DNA of 64,000 nt from Bin87 sp965220055. GTDB taxonomy: Bacteria; Chloroflexota; Dehalococcoidia; Lucifugimonadales; UBA3495. Numbering within the stretch: position 1 is the stretch's first letter; the number at the start of each line of letters is the position of its first letter. Positions 26,169 to 35,067 of the stretch are shown here, one piece after another. A program made the translations under genes and the position numbers. The notes under the pieces are model-generated. The model saw nothing but the letters and a program-made list of their open reading frames with translations. It was not told the origin of the DNA and searched no databases. The DNA is taken from the NCBI GenBank assembly GCA_965220055.1, contig CBDCPE010000004.1, positions 1,364,001 through 1,428,000 of the forward strand, written 5' to 3'.

Positions 26169-27028
26169 GAACCTGTCTACGATCTCTGAAATAGGTTAAG
26201 TTGAGACTATTATCAGGGGAGGGGTAATCATGTCTCATTCCTATCCCAGCGACATCAGCCGGAAGCAATTCGCCCGGATTCTGCCGACGTTGGAGTCGGC
26301 TCGCCGCCGGACCAAACCCCGCACCGTGGACTTGTATGACGTTTGCTGCGGCGTGCTGTACCTCTTGAAAAGCGGGTGCCAGTGGCGAATGCTGCCTGCG
26401 GACTTCCCCAATTGGCGCACTTGCTACCAGTATTTCCGGCAATGGAGCGAGCAGCCTGGCCCGGCGAAAGAATCCATTCTGGAGCAAGTCCTTAAAAATC
26501 GGTTGGCGCGGTCCGGCAAAGCAATGGACGGAAAGAGCAGACCAGCTTCTGCATCGTGGACTCCCAGAGCGTCAAGAACACGGACAGTGCCGATAGCAAG
26601 GGCTATGACGCGGGCAAGAAGGTGTCCGGAATCAAGCGTCACATCGCGGTGGACACACAAGGATTGCCCCATGCGATACCTGTGACTACCGCCAATGTTG
26701 CCGACCGGGCTGGGGCTTTGGCGATGTTTGACGAAAACCGGGCCGACCTCAGCCAGGTCCAGAAGGTGCTGGTCGACGGGGGTTACACCGGGAAGCCCTT
26801 TGCCGCTGCGGTGCAAAGCCGGTTGGGAGCCGCAGTGGCAGTCGTGAAACGCAACGAACTGCACACCTTCGTGGTGCTGCCAAAGCGATGGGTGGTGGAG
26901 CGATCTTTCGCCTGGCTGGAAAAGTGCCGCCGACTCTGGAAGAACTGTGAAAGGAAGCTCAATACCAGCCTGCAAATGGCGGTGCTTGCCTTCATGGTGC
27001 TAATCCTCAAAAGATCGTAGACAGGCTC
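26169..27028 (+). mobile_element. IS5-family element A
   Basis: 860 bases bounded by 17-base inverted repeats GAACCTGTCTACGATCT (26169-26185) and AGATCGTAGACAGGCTC (27012-27028), one mismatch. The flanks are TTA on the left (26166-26168) and TCA on the right (27029-27031), compatible with the 3-base TNA target typical of this family. A second IS5-type element begins three bases later. Confidence 0.85.
26230..27020 (+). CDS. IS5-family transposase A, two frames
   Basis: DDE transposase split over two frames. The first starts at ATG 26230 (SYPSDISRKQFARILPTLE; CQWRMLPADFPNWRTCYQYF). The second contains CIVDSQSVKNTDSADSKGYD with the first catalytic Asp, VLVDGGYTGKPF with the second and KRWVVERSFAWLEK with the Glu. 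Continuity is restored by a -1 shift at the A5 run 26494-26498, giving LKKSVGAVRQSNGRKEQTSF. This may be programmed frameshifting, known in parts of the IS5 family, or loss of one A from an A6 run. Confidence 0.85.
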
Positions 27029-27031
27029 TCA

Positions 27032-27900
27032 GAGGGTGTCTAAAAATGGGGAAGGCGGGCCAGTCTGCGCAGGGTGAGGCCGGTCATTGCGATGTAAATC
27101 CAGGTTTCGGTGGTTTCACACAATGCTTCGTAGTCCTTGCTCAACCGCCGTTGCAGGTTCAGCCAACCAGAGGTGCGTTCCACGACCCACCGCCGGGGCA
27201 GGACCTGAAAGGTATGCTGCTGTGCTGGGCGCCGCACCAACTCCAGGGTCCAGCCGCACACCGTCCTGACCCACTCTACCAATTTGCCGCCGTAGGCCCC
27301 ATCAGCCCAGATCACCTGTAGTCGAGGGAACCGCCCCAGCAGTCGGGCCAGCACCAACCGGGCGCCGTCCCGGTCCTGTATATCGGCCGGATGCGCTGCC
27401 ACCGCCAGCGGCAGCCCCAGGGTATCCACCACGATGTGGCGTTTGCGGCCCTTCACCTTCTGGCCAGCGTCGTAGCCTCTGGGCCCCCTTTTTCACTGGT
27501 CTTCACCGATTGGCGGTCGATGATGTTGGATATCGATGATGGCCGCGCTGGGACTGGCCTGGCGACCCTGGGCCTGGCGCACCATGGCGTGCAGGGTGTC
27601 ATGTGCCCGTTGCCAGGTGCCATCACGACGCCAGGTGCGAAAGTAATGGAAGACGATGCGCCACGGCGGCAGGTCATGGGGCAGCATCCAGTGCGGAGCA
27701 CGTAGCGGATGGCGGACGATCTCCCGCCGGGGGTACGTAATCGGCCGGCCGCCCGGTTTGGGGGGTGGTAACAGGGGCTCGAGCAGTTGCCCGCTGAGGT
27801 CGCTGGGATACGCTGGTCGTTTCATACCCCTAAGTTACGACCAACGCCTTTATCATGCCTCTGTATCGCTACCCCAATTTCAACCTTTTTAGACGCCCTC
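27032..27900 (-). mobile_element. IS5-family element B
   Basis: 869 bases between inverted repeats GAGGGTGTCTAAAAA (27032-27046) and TTTTTAGACGCCCTC (27886-27900), one mismatch. The flanks are TCA on the left (27029-27031, shared with element A) and TTA on the right (27901-27903). The ends differ from those of element A, so this is a separate insertion next to it. Confidence 0.85.
27040..27825 (-). pseudogene. IS5-family transposase B, several frameshifts
   Basis: The N-terminus MKRPAYPSDLSGQLLEPLLP and MLPHDLPPWRIVFHYFRTW, the middle IIDRQSVKTSEKGG and the C-terminal GRKRHIVVDTLGLPLAV, WADGAYGGKLVEW and PRRWVVERTSGWLN lie in different frames. Lesions: compensating shifts near 27690-27720, a 16-base tandem duplication (27510-27525 and 27526-27541, 13 of 16 identical) that breaks the first catalytic Asp region, and a lost base near 27482. 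All three catalytic residues remain, but no single frame joins them. Confidence 0.85.
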
Positions 27901-27903
27901 TTA

Positions 27904-28362
27904 GGGGACAGTGCTTGAGGAAGCACGCTGCAGAGCGTACCAATAGACGAGGGCGGGCTGGAGCGGGCAGAAGCTAAGCTGCAATTCTCCGCCACAGACT
28001 TCGCGGCCAACCCGGCGGAGGCGGTCATCCAGTTCGCACTCGGAGACGGCCCGATAGCAAGTCTGACCGTAATGAAGTTTCAGACCAGGAAACGTGTATC
28101 TCCGGATTACCGGGCGATTCCCATCTGCGGCCATCAAAGCATCGCCTCCGGCGAAACCGCCGTCGTCGAAGCAGACCTCCGTCCCCGCGCCCGTGCGCCC
28201 GCGTCCTGTAACGCATTTGCCGAAGCGTAGCATCGCTCCGCTGACGTACCACAGCAACATGCGGTGCAGATCAAGCAGGAGAGTGTTGCGACCGGAGCGA
28301 CGACCAAAGGGCACCCTGTCGTCCAGCGTTAGCAGGCCGGCCACCTGGTGCCACAATTCCAC
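27904..28362 (-). CDS. Unrecognised 153-residue ORF next to IS element B
   Basis: I do not recognise this ORF. It starts at a GTG (28362), although the frame is open further upstream to about 28470 without a better start. It is rich in Gly, Leu and Arg (ELWHQVAGLLTLDDRVPFGR; GREVCGGELQLSFCPLQPAL). The stop is TAA at the TTA target site of IS element B, so the element inserted exactly at its end. It lies between dead transposon parts and may be part of a mobile element or spurious. Confidence 0.3.
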
Positions 28363-29071
28363 CCGGTCAATGAAGTTCCCGACGCTGGCAACCGGGTGTA
28401 AAAGGCGGCGGTAAATTGGGCCAGGTGGGCGGCCGACCGTCGGGTTGCGGCTGTGTCGACGTTCAGGGGAAATGTCCGCCTAAGTGTTCAGCGAAAATGT
28501 CACCTGTCTAGTCCGGGATCGTACCAGATGTCGATGCCGGCAGGGTTCCCGGTACCTGGCGCGTTGGCGGACTTTCGGCATCGATGTACCGCCTCACGGT
28601 ATCTCGGTGGAGACCCAACTCCCTGGCCATCTTGCGAATGGACATGCCGTCGAGCTTGGCCTTCTGCACTGCTTCCCATCGGGCCCTTTGCAGAAACGTC
28701 GGCCTCCTGGGTGCAGCGGTCACCGTCATTGTTGCCACGTCTTCATCGACGATGACGGAGGAGCGACCGTTCTCTGCGGCTACCATTGCCAGTAATTCGG
28801 GGACTGGTTCCCGCAGTTCACTGCGGCCTTCAGGGAACGGAGACGGGATGGGATCACCTGAGGAAGGCGTAATGCCGTTTCGCAAGGTTCCTGGACTTGG
28901 CGGCGCCTCTTGGGCGGCAACGCTGCGTCCCTCATGCTGCAGCGACAGCCGGCCGTCCAGGCCCTGCAGCACCAGCACAGTCGCGCCAGCATAGCTGCGG
29001 CGTCGCCGACCGGGCAGCAGTTGCAGAGTATGCCTCTGGAACTTTACGGTGTTGTCTCGGGCTACTCTCCT

Positions 29072-30503
29072 GTAACTGTTCAGAGTTGGTGGGGTGAATT
29101 GGGCGAACTTGGTTTGCGGGTGGCTGGCTTTGGGGGCGGTGGTTATGTCATATAACTGGGATGGATACCGAAATCAATCTCAGGGCAGCTGACCGGGATG
29201 TCCTGATTGGCATCATAGTCCGCCAGCAAGCCATCATCGAGCGGCTGGAGAAGCGGATTGCCCAGTTGGAAGGCCAAGCCAAACCCCAAAGCTCCCGCCG
29301 GATGCCCGGTCTGAAGCCCAAAGCGGACCGGGAGCCAGCACGTCCCAAGGAGCCACGCAAACCCCGGTTTCACGGCTTTGCCCGATCCCGCATGACGCCC
29401 ACCCACCGAGTGGAGCATGTGGTGGAGCAGTGTCCCGACTGCGGGACCCACTTGTCCGGAGGCTGGGCCCAGCGCACTCGGGAGGTCATCGACCTGCCCC
29501 AGGTTCCGGCGCAGGTAACCGAGCACGTTTACCTGGCCCGCACCTGTCCACAGTGCCGACGCTGCTGTGTTCCCAAAGCACAACTGGACGGCGTGGTGAT
29601 GGGCAAGCAGCGTCTGGGGGTCAATGTCATCAGCCTGATTGCAGCCCTGCGGGAGGAGGCCAGGCTGCCGTTACGCACCATCCAATGGTACCTGGACACC
29701 GTGCACGGGCTGCGCCTCAGCCTGGGCGCCATCGTAAATGCCACACGCACCGTGGCGGGCAAAGCGCAGACCGAACTGGCGGGCATACTGGAGCGCGTCC
29801 GCGGCAGCCCAGTGGTCCACGCCGATGAGACCGGCTGGCGTGAAGACGGACACAACGGCTACGTGTGGACTTTCAGCACCTCCGACCAGCGGTACTTCCT
29901 GCGGCGTGGTCGGGGCAAGGCCGTGGTCGACGAAGTCCTGGGCAAGGAGTTTGCTGGCGTGCTGGTCAGCGACTTCTATGCCGCCTACCACCATTACGAC
30001 GCTCCCAAGCAACGCTGCTGGGCTCACCTGCTGCGGGACATCCACGACCTGCGTGTCCTCTACCCTGATGATAGATCACTGGCCCAGTGGGCTGACGCCG
30101 TCCACCAACTCTACCGTCAGGCCACGACCTTTACCCACCCTTCAGAACCACCACGCCGCACCGCCCAACTGACCCTGGAAAGGCGACTGCTGGCCCTCTG
30201 CCGTCCATTCCGGGACGACCCGTCGGCCGTCCCGGCCAGACTGTGCCGACGCATGGAGAAGCACATCAAGGAACTCTTCGTCTTCGTGGCCCAACCGGAA
30301 GTGCCGCCGGACAACAATGCCGCCGAGCGCAGCCTGCGCCATTTGGTGGTCAGCCGCAAGGTCAGCGGGGGCACCCGCTCAGCGCAGGGCACCGACACCA
30401 AGATGACGCTGGCATCTCTCTTCGGCACCTGGCGAGCACAAGCTCTCAACCCCATCGCTGCCTGCCGTCAACTGCTCACTTCCCCTCAACTCTGAACTGT
30501 TAC
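29072..30503 (+). mobile_element. IS66-family element 1 (tnpC only)
   Basis: 1432 bases starting GTAACTGTTCAGAGTTGG and ending in the inverted CAACTCTGAACTGTTAC. It is flanked by a perfect 8-base target duplication ACTCTCCT (29064-29071 and 30504-30511), the length expected for IS66. It carries only tnpC, as in the ISBst12 subgroup, and interrupts the ISNCY-type gene. Confidence 0.95.
29161..30495 (+). CDS. tnpC: IS66-family transposase TnpC, intact
   Basis: 444 residues with a complete frame. Order: a coiled-coil leader (residues 10-40, AIIERLEKRIAQLEGQ), a Zn-binding region CPDCGTH and CPQCRRCC, and the DDE core. Catalytic candidates are Asp in VVHADETGW, Asp in VLVSDFYAAYHHYD and Glu in DNNAAERSLRHLVVSRK. 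The C-terminus LFGTWRAQALNP is typical. With intact ends and target duplication, this is a candidate active copy. Confidence 0.95.
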   Translation: MDTEINLRAADRDVLIGIIVRQQAIIERLEKRIAQLEGQAKPQSSRRMPGLKPKADREPARPKEPRKPRFHGFARSRMTPTHRVEHVVEQCPDCGTHLSGGWAQRTREVIDLPQVPAQVTEHVYLARTCPQCRRCCVPKAQLDGVVMGKQRLGVNVISLIAALREEARLPLRTIQWYLDTVHGLRLSLGAIVNATRTVAGKAQTELAGILERVRGSPVVHADETGWREDGHNGYVWTFSTSDQRYFLRRGRGKAVVDEVLGKEFAGVLVSDFYAAYHHYDAPKQRCWAHLLRDIHDLRVLYPDDRSLAQWADAVHQLYRQATTFTHPSEPPRRTAQLTLERRLLALCRPFRDDPSAVPARLCRRMEKHIKELFVFVAQPEVPPDNNAAERSLRHLVVSRKVSGGTRSAQGTDTKMTLASLFGTWRAQALNPIAACRQLLTSPQL

Positions 30504-30705
30504 ACTCTCCTTTTGTGCTTGAAACACAGGACCTGCTCCAGATGCAGATCTGACGGCAAGGGTTGGAATGCGGGATGAGGACACTGGGCGGGAACCTGGA
30601 AACGCCGATTGAAGCGGGGCAGGAATTGCTCGAGTACAGCCTTCGCCTGCTCCATGGTGGTTGCTCTCGCCAACCGGAGTTCCGTGATCAGCCGGTCCTG
30701 AAAGG

Positions 30706-32474
30706 TGATAGACGACAATAAGGAATGCCTCCCTGTTGCCTCACCGAAGAATGTTACCGAAACTCTAGCACTTGGGATCCGCTCCAAACAGGTCCAGTTC
30801 CGGCAGTCCAGCTGGTTCCGCCGAGCCTGCGTTGGACGAAGCATAAACGAGATTTTTGGCCATGATGTCCCGCCAATCTTTCACCCGGCGTTGCAAGGTT
30901 CGCAGCTGCGCTTCGGTGAAACGGTCCGGGTGTTCCGACTGCAACCGTGCCATCAGCGCCTTGCCCGTGGCATCCGGCTCTGCCTGCAACCACCCCAACA
31001 CGTCGCTCCAAACGCCCTCGAAGGGGTCTTGGCGGGTGCGCCAATGCCGCGGACCTCGCACTCGCGCGGCGTGTGTGGGACGTGTTTCGCCCTGCCGCCA
31101 CAGATTGGGCAACTTGGCGAGGAACCGTTCGAGGCTTTCTCCTGCTGGCGTTTCCCGCACACCCGGAGACGTGGTTGCCACCAGCGCCGACTGGGCTTCA
31201 CGGATGGTGTGCAGCAGCAACACCGGGTCCAACCCAGTCCGATATTCCTCAAGTGAGGCTTTCAGCTCAGCGCCGGTTGCGTCGTGCTGGATCAGCCGGT
31301 CGCCGGGCGTGGCGGGCTGACTGTAATGCTTGACGGTGGTGGAGCCATCCCTGGTCTTGTCGATCAGCTTGAATGAGGGCTGGAAATAGTTCACGTACCG
31401 ACGCAGCGCTCCGTAGAGATAGGCCATGTGTCGATTTACAGGGCGATTAGGCCAGCCACCTGTCCCGAATACCGGTCATGGCCGACGAAGCGTCGTACCA
31501 CGGAACCGTTCTTCTGCTCAATCCATCCCTGGTCGTTGCTGCGGTAAGGTCGGGACCGGGTGAACTCGATGCCGCGGTTGGCGCAGTATGTGATCAGCGT
31601 TTCGTTGATGAACGCGCCGTCGTTATCGGAGTCGATGCCAAGGATGGGAAAGGGCAACTGCTGCGAGATGGCCTCCAGCCCCTCCACAACCAGAGACTGC
31701 TCCCGGGCCAGGAGGGGTACCGCTTCGGTCCAGCCGGTGCAAATGTCGGTTGCGACCAGACGGTGGATGAATGATCCGGACACGGATCCGCCGCAGTGAG
31801 CCACCAGGTCTATAGTGAGCCACCAGGTCTATTTCCAGAAAGCCCGGCGGCGGTCCATTCCAGTCGTTGTAGGTCCGCACCGGAACCCGCTTCCCCATGG
31901 GCCGCCCGCGCCGGCGTCTGCGCCGGCTCCCCGCGGTGGGACGGATGGGTTTCAGCAGCCGATCCAATGTGGCCGCGCTGGCCGCCATTAGCCGCGGTCG
32001 CACTTCGGGATCCAGGTCAAGGTGCCCATGACGCTCCATGGATTCCACCAGATAGGGGAGCGCCGCCTTCAGGCGCTTCCCGCAGATACGGTCGGCCGCC
32101 TCCCAGATTACGATCACCGCCTCGCGTACTGCTTCATCATAGATGCGCTGGCCCTATAGATGCGCTGGCCCTTGATCATTGACGGTTTCTCCCCAGCGTC
32201 GCCGGACTGCCCCAACAGCCGGATACCGTGCTTGCGGTGGTGGCCGGTTACGGCGATGAACTCATCGAGGATTCGGCCCTTGTCCTTTTTGGATGACTCG
32301 CGGTAACGGTCCCGTATCGTTATCAATAATTCCTGTTTTGCCATCCTGCTGATGCCTCCTCCCACGTGGCTGCCTCCCGACTTTTCGGTAACATTCTAGT
32401 TGAGGCAACCATTCGGCGTGGGTAACGTTTTTAATGAGGCAATGCAATTCGGCATATTTAGTTGACGCGGGACA
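30706..32474 (-). mobile_element. Dead DDE element bounded by IS21-type ends
   Basis: The left end TGATAGACGACAATAAGGAA (30706 on; 26 bases) and the right end CATATTTAGTTGACGCGGGA (within 32446-32474; 29 bases) are identical to the two ends of the intact IS21 element at 34982-37386. The inside is not istA/istB but another transposase with its own nested inverted repeats, GTTGCCTCA plus AGAATGTTACCGAAA (30735-30763 and the inverse at 32381-32408). No target duplication is seen (left flank AAAGG, right flank GCCTT). Confidence 0.65.
30765..32344 (-). pseudogene. Integrase-like DDE transposase with tandem-duplication frameshifts
   Basis: Starts at ATG 32344 (GGAGGAGGCATC upstream) with MAKQELLITIRDRYRESSKK. 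Deleting one copy of a 17-base tandem duplication (32139-32172) restores QRIYDEAVREAV, and deleting one copy of a 19-base duplication (31795-31832) restores LEIDLVAHCGGSVSGSF. A third break, a stop plus frame change near 31428-31440, precedes MAYLYGALRRYVNYFQPSFK. Catalytic-type segments are EIDLVAH, GIDSDNDGAFIN and WIEQKNGSVVR. The C-terminal DPFEGVWSDVLGWLQ region resembles the IstA N-terminal region nearby. Confidence 0.8.
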
Positions 32475-32517
32475 GCCTTCCATAGGATTGATCATCAGTC
32501 TTTGGAGGGTGAGAGAG

Positions 32518-34015
32518 ATGTACAGAGTGGAGATGTACGTTCGGGTGCGGCGAGCCTGCATGGTGGAGGGGATGAGCGTTCGGGAGGCGTCCCGGGTGTT
32601 CGGGCTGCACCGGGACACGGTGCGCAAGATGCTGGAGTACTCGGTGCCGCGCGGCTACCGGCGAGAAAGTCCACCTCGCAAGCCCAAGCTGGAGGCTTTC
32701 ACCGGCGTGATCGACGCCATACTGGAAGCCGACACGGGAGTTCCCAGGAAGCAGCGCCACACGGCCAAGCGCATCTTTGAGCGTCTGCGGGACGAATACG
32801 GGTTCACCGGCCAGCAGACCATAGTGAAGGACTACGTGAGAGGGCAGCGGCGGCGGACGCAGGAGATGTTCGTGCCCTTGTCCCATGGGCCGGGCCACGC
32901 CCAGTGCCACTTCGGGGAGGCGCTGGCGGTGATCGGCGGAGTGGAGCGCAAGGTGCATTACCTCGTGACGGACCTGCCCCACAGCGACGGCTGCTTCGTG
33001 AAGGCCTATCCTGCTGAGACCACCGAGGCGTTTCTGGACGGCCACGTGTCTGCGTTTGCCTTTCTGGGCGGAGTGCCCCAGAGCATCCTGTACGACAATA
33101 CGAAGCTGGCGGGGGCGAGAATACTGGGCGATGGTCGTCGTCAGCGCACCCGTGCCTTCACCGAGTTGCAGTCCCACTACCTGTTCGAGGACAAGTTTGG
33201 TCGACCCGTCAAGGGTAATGACAAGGGGAAGGTCGAGGGCATGGTGGGATACGTGCGGCGCAACTTCCTGGTGCCGGTGCCGTCCTTCGAGAGTTTCGAG
33301 GCGTTGAATGCCCACCTGGAAGCACGATGCCTGGAGCGGATGGACGCTCACCTGCGGGGACACACCGAGACCATCGGCCAGCGCATGGAACGGGACCTGG
33401 ACGCCCTGCTGCCTTTGCCCGCAGTGCCCTACGACGCCTGCGACAAGCAGGCCAGCCGGGTGAGTTCATTATCGCTGGTCAGGTACCGCACCAACGACTA
33501 CTCGGTGCCGCTAGCCTATGGACACCGGGACGTGCTGGTTCGCGGCTACGTTAATGAGGTGGTGATCAGCTGCGCCGCCGAGGTCATCGCACGCCATCCC
33601 CGGTCCTACGAGCGGGATGACTTTGTCTTCGATCCCATCCACTACCTGCCGCTGCTGGAGCAGAAGACGGCGGCACTGGACCAAGCGCCCCGTTGAAGGG
33701 GTGGGAGTTGCCCGAGGAGTACCGGACGCTGCGCCGGCTGCTGGAAGCTCGCATGGGCGTCGTAGCAAGCGGGAATTCGTGCAGGTGCTGCGGCTGCTGG
33801 AACACTTCTCCCATCAGGAGGTCCACCACCCTATCAAGGATGCTCTCCGGTTGGGGGCCATCAGCTTCGACGCGATAAAGCATCTGGTCCTGTGCCGGAT
33901 TGAGGGGCGGCCACCCAAACTCGACCTGGAGCTCTATCCCTACCTGCCCCGGGTCAGCGTGAAGACCACCCGCGCCCACGACTATATGACCCTGCTGTCG
34001 GGGCGGGCGGCATGA
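32518..34015 (+). pseudogene. istA: IS21 transposase IstA 1, two frameshifts
   Basis: From ATG 32518 (GGAGGGTGAGAG upstream) the frame reads through the helix-turn-helix SVREASRVFGLHRDTVRKML and the DDE core (PHSDGCFVKAYPAETTEAFL, LYDNTKLAG, KGKVEGMVGYVRRNFL) to a stop at 33696. A one-base loss near 33685 and another near 33757 separate it from GWELPEEYRTLRRLLEARMG and RRSKREFVQVLRLLEHFSHQ. Its last frame ends at 34015 with ATGA overlap to istB. So the protein is truncated by about 110 residues. Confidence 0.85.
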
Positions 34016-34797
34016 GCAACCACTCCACGCTGCTGCTGGAGCACCATCTCAAGGAGCTCAAGCTACCCACCTTCCTCAGGGAGTACCGCAAGCTGGCTGG
34101 CCAGTGCGCTGCTGAAGGCGCCGACCATCCCGACTACCTGCTTCGCCTCTCCGAATTCGAACTCATCGACCGCCACCAGCGCATGGTGGAGCGCCGTATC
34201 AGGGCGGCGCGCTTCCCAGCCACCAAGAGCCTGGACACCTTCGACTTCCTGGCCATTCCCTCGGTGAACAAAGCACTGGTCATGCAACTCGCCCGCTGCG
34301 AGTACATCGAGCGTCGCGAGAACGTCATCGCCATCGGCAACAGCGGCACCGGCAAGACCCACGTCGCCCTGGGCTTGGGTCTGGCCGCTTGTCAACGAGG
34401 ACTGTCCGTGGGCTTCACCACCGCCGCCGCCCTGGTACACGAACTCATGGAGGCCCGGGACGACCGCCGACTGCTCAACCTGCAGCGACAACTGGCCCGG
34501 CTCAGGCTGCTCATCATCGACGAGTTGGGCTTCGTGCCGCTGTCCACCACCGGGGCGGAACTGCTCTTTGAGGTATTCAGCCAGCGCTACGAGCGTGGAT
34601 CGGTCCTGGTCACCACCAACCTCCCCTTCGACGAGTGGACCGACGTCTTTGGATCAGAGCGGCTCACCGGCGCGCTGCTGGACCGGCTCACCCACCACGT
34701 CCACATCCTGGAGATGAACGGCGAGAGCTACCGCCTCAAGGACAGCCGGCAGGACGCCGCCGCGTCGCCCTCTCCGGAAGAACCGGTCGGCGTTTAG
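34012..34797 (+). CDS. istB: IS21 helper ATPase IstB 1
   Basis: 261 residues, intact AAA+ ATPase that helps IstA choose targets. Walker A GNSGTGKTH near residue 108 and Walker B LLIIDELGF near residue 165 are present, with TTNLPFDEWTDVFG typical of IstB. Its ATG overlaps the istA stop (ATGA). As the partner istA is broken, this copy could act only with another IstA of the same type. Confidence 0.93.
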   Translation: MSNHSTLLLEHHLKELKLPTFLREYRKLAGQCAAEGADHPDYLLRLSEFELIDRHQRMVERRIRAARFPATKSLDTFDFLAIPSVNKALVMQLARCEYIERRENVIAIGNSGTGKTHVALGLGLAACQRGLSVGFTTAAALVHELMEARDDRRLLNLQRQLARLRLLIIDELGFVPLSTTGAELLFEVFSQRYERGSVLVTTNLPFDEWTDVFGSERLTGALLDRLTHHVHILEMNGESYRLKDSRQDAAASPSPEEPVGV

Positions 34798-35067
34798 GCC
34801 GACGCCAGCGTCGACTTCGCACGGTTCCCCTTAGCCTCACCCCAGCCATGCCATGCCCATCAGGCATCACCTCAGGTGGTACAACTTTCCTCCGCCCCAT
34901 TGATACGTTTTCCCGTAACAGTTCAGAATTGAGGGGAAACGAGCAACTGAAGGCAGGCGTCGAGAGGGTTTAGACCTCTGGTGATAGACGACAATAAGGA
35001 ATGCCTCATGCGACGACTACTTTTGCCGGTTGAGATGGAGTAAACCATCCGGCTCGGAGGTGCCGGA

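Larger units (their letters stand above)
28508..30705 (-). pseudogene. ISNCY-type DDE transposase, 5'-truncated and split by IS66
   Basis: Reading the minus strand, 30702-30504 encodes FQDRLITELRLARATTMEQA and ends FKHKRRV. After removing the IS66 element (29072-30503) and one target copy, the frame continues from 29071 as ARDNTVKFQRHTLQLLPGRR, then LVLQGLDGRLSLQHEGRSVA and a C-terminal helix-turn-helix MARELGLHRDTVRRYI, stopping near 28508. This is the C-terminal third of an ISNCY-type integrase-like transposase. The N-terminal part is missing where an IS21-type end begins at 30706. Confidence 0.85.
32475..34906 (+). mobile_element. IS21-family element 1, ends not resolved
   Basis: Carries a damaged istA and an intact istB. 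I could not find matching terminal repeats. The left side abuts the IS21-type end at 32474, and the right side runs into IS66 element 2 at 34907. It is probably truncated on at least one side. Confidence 0.6.
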
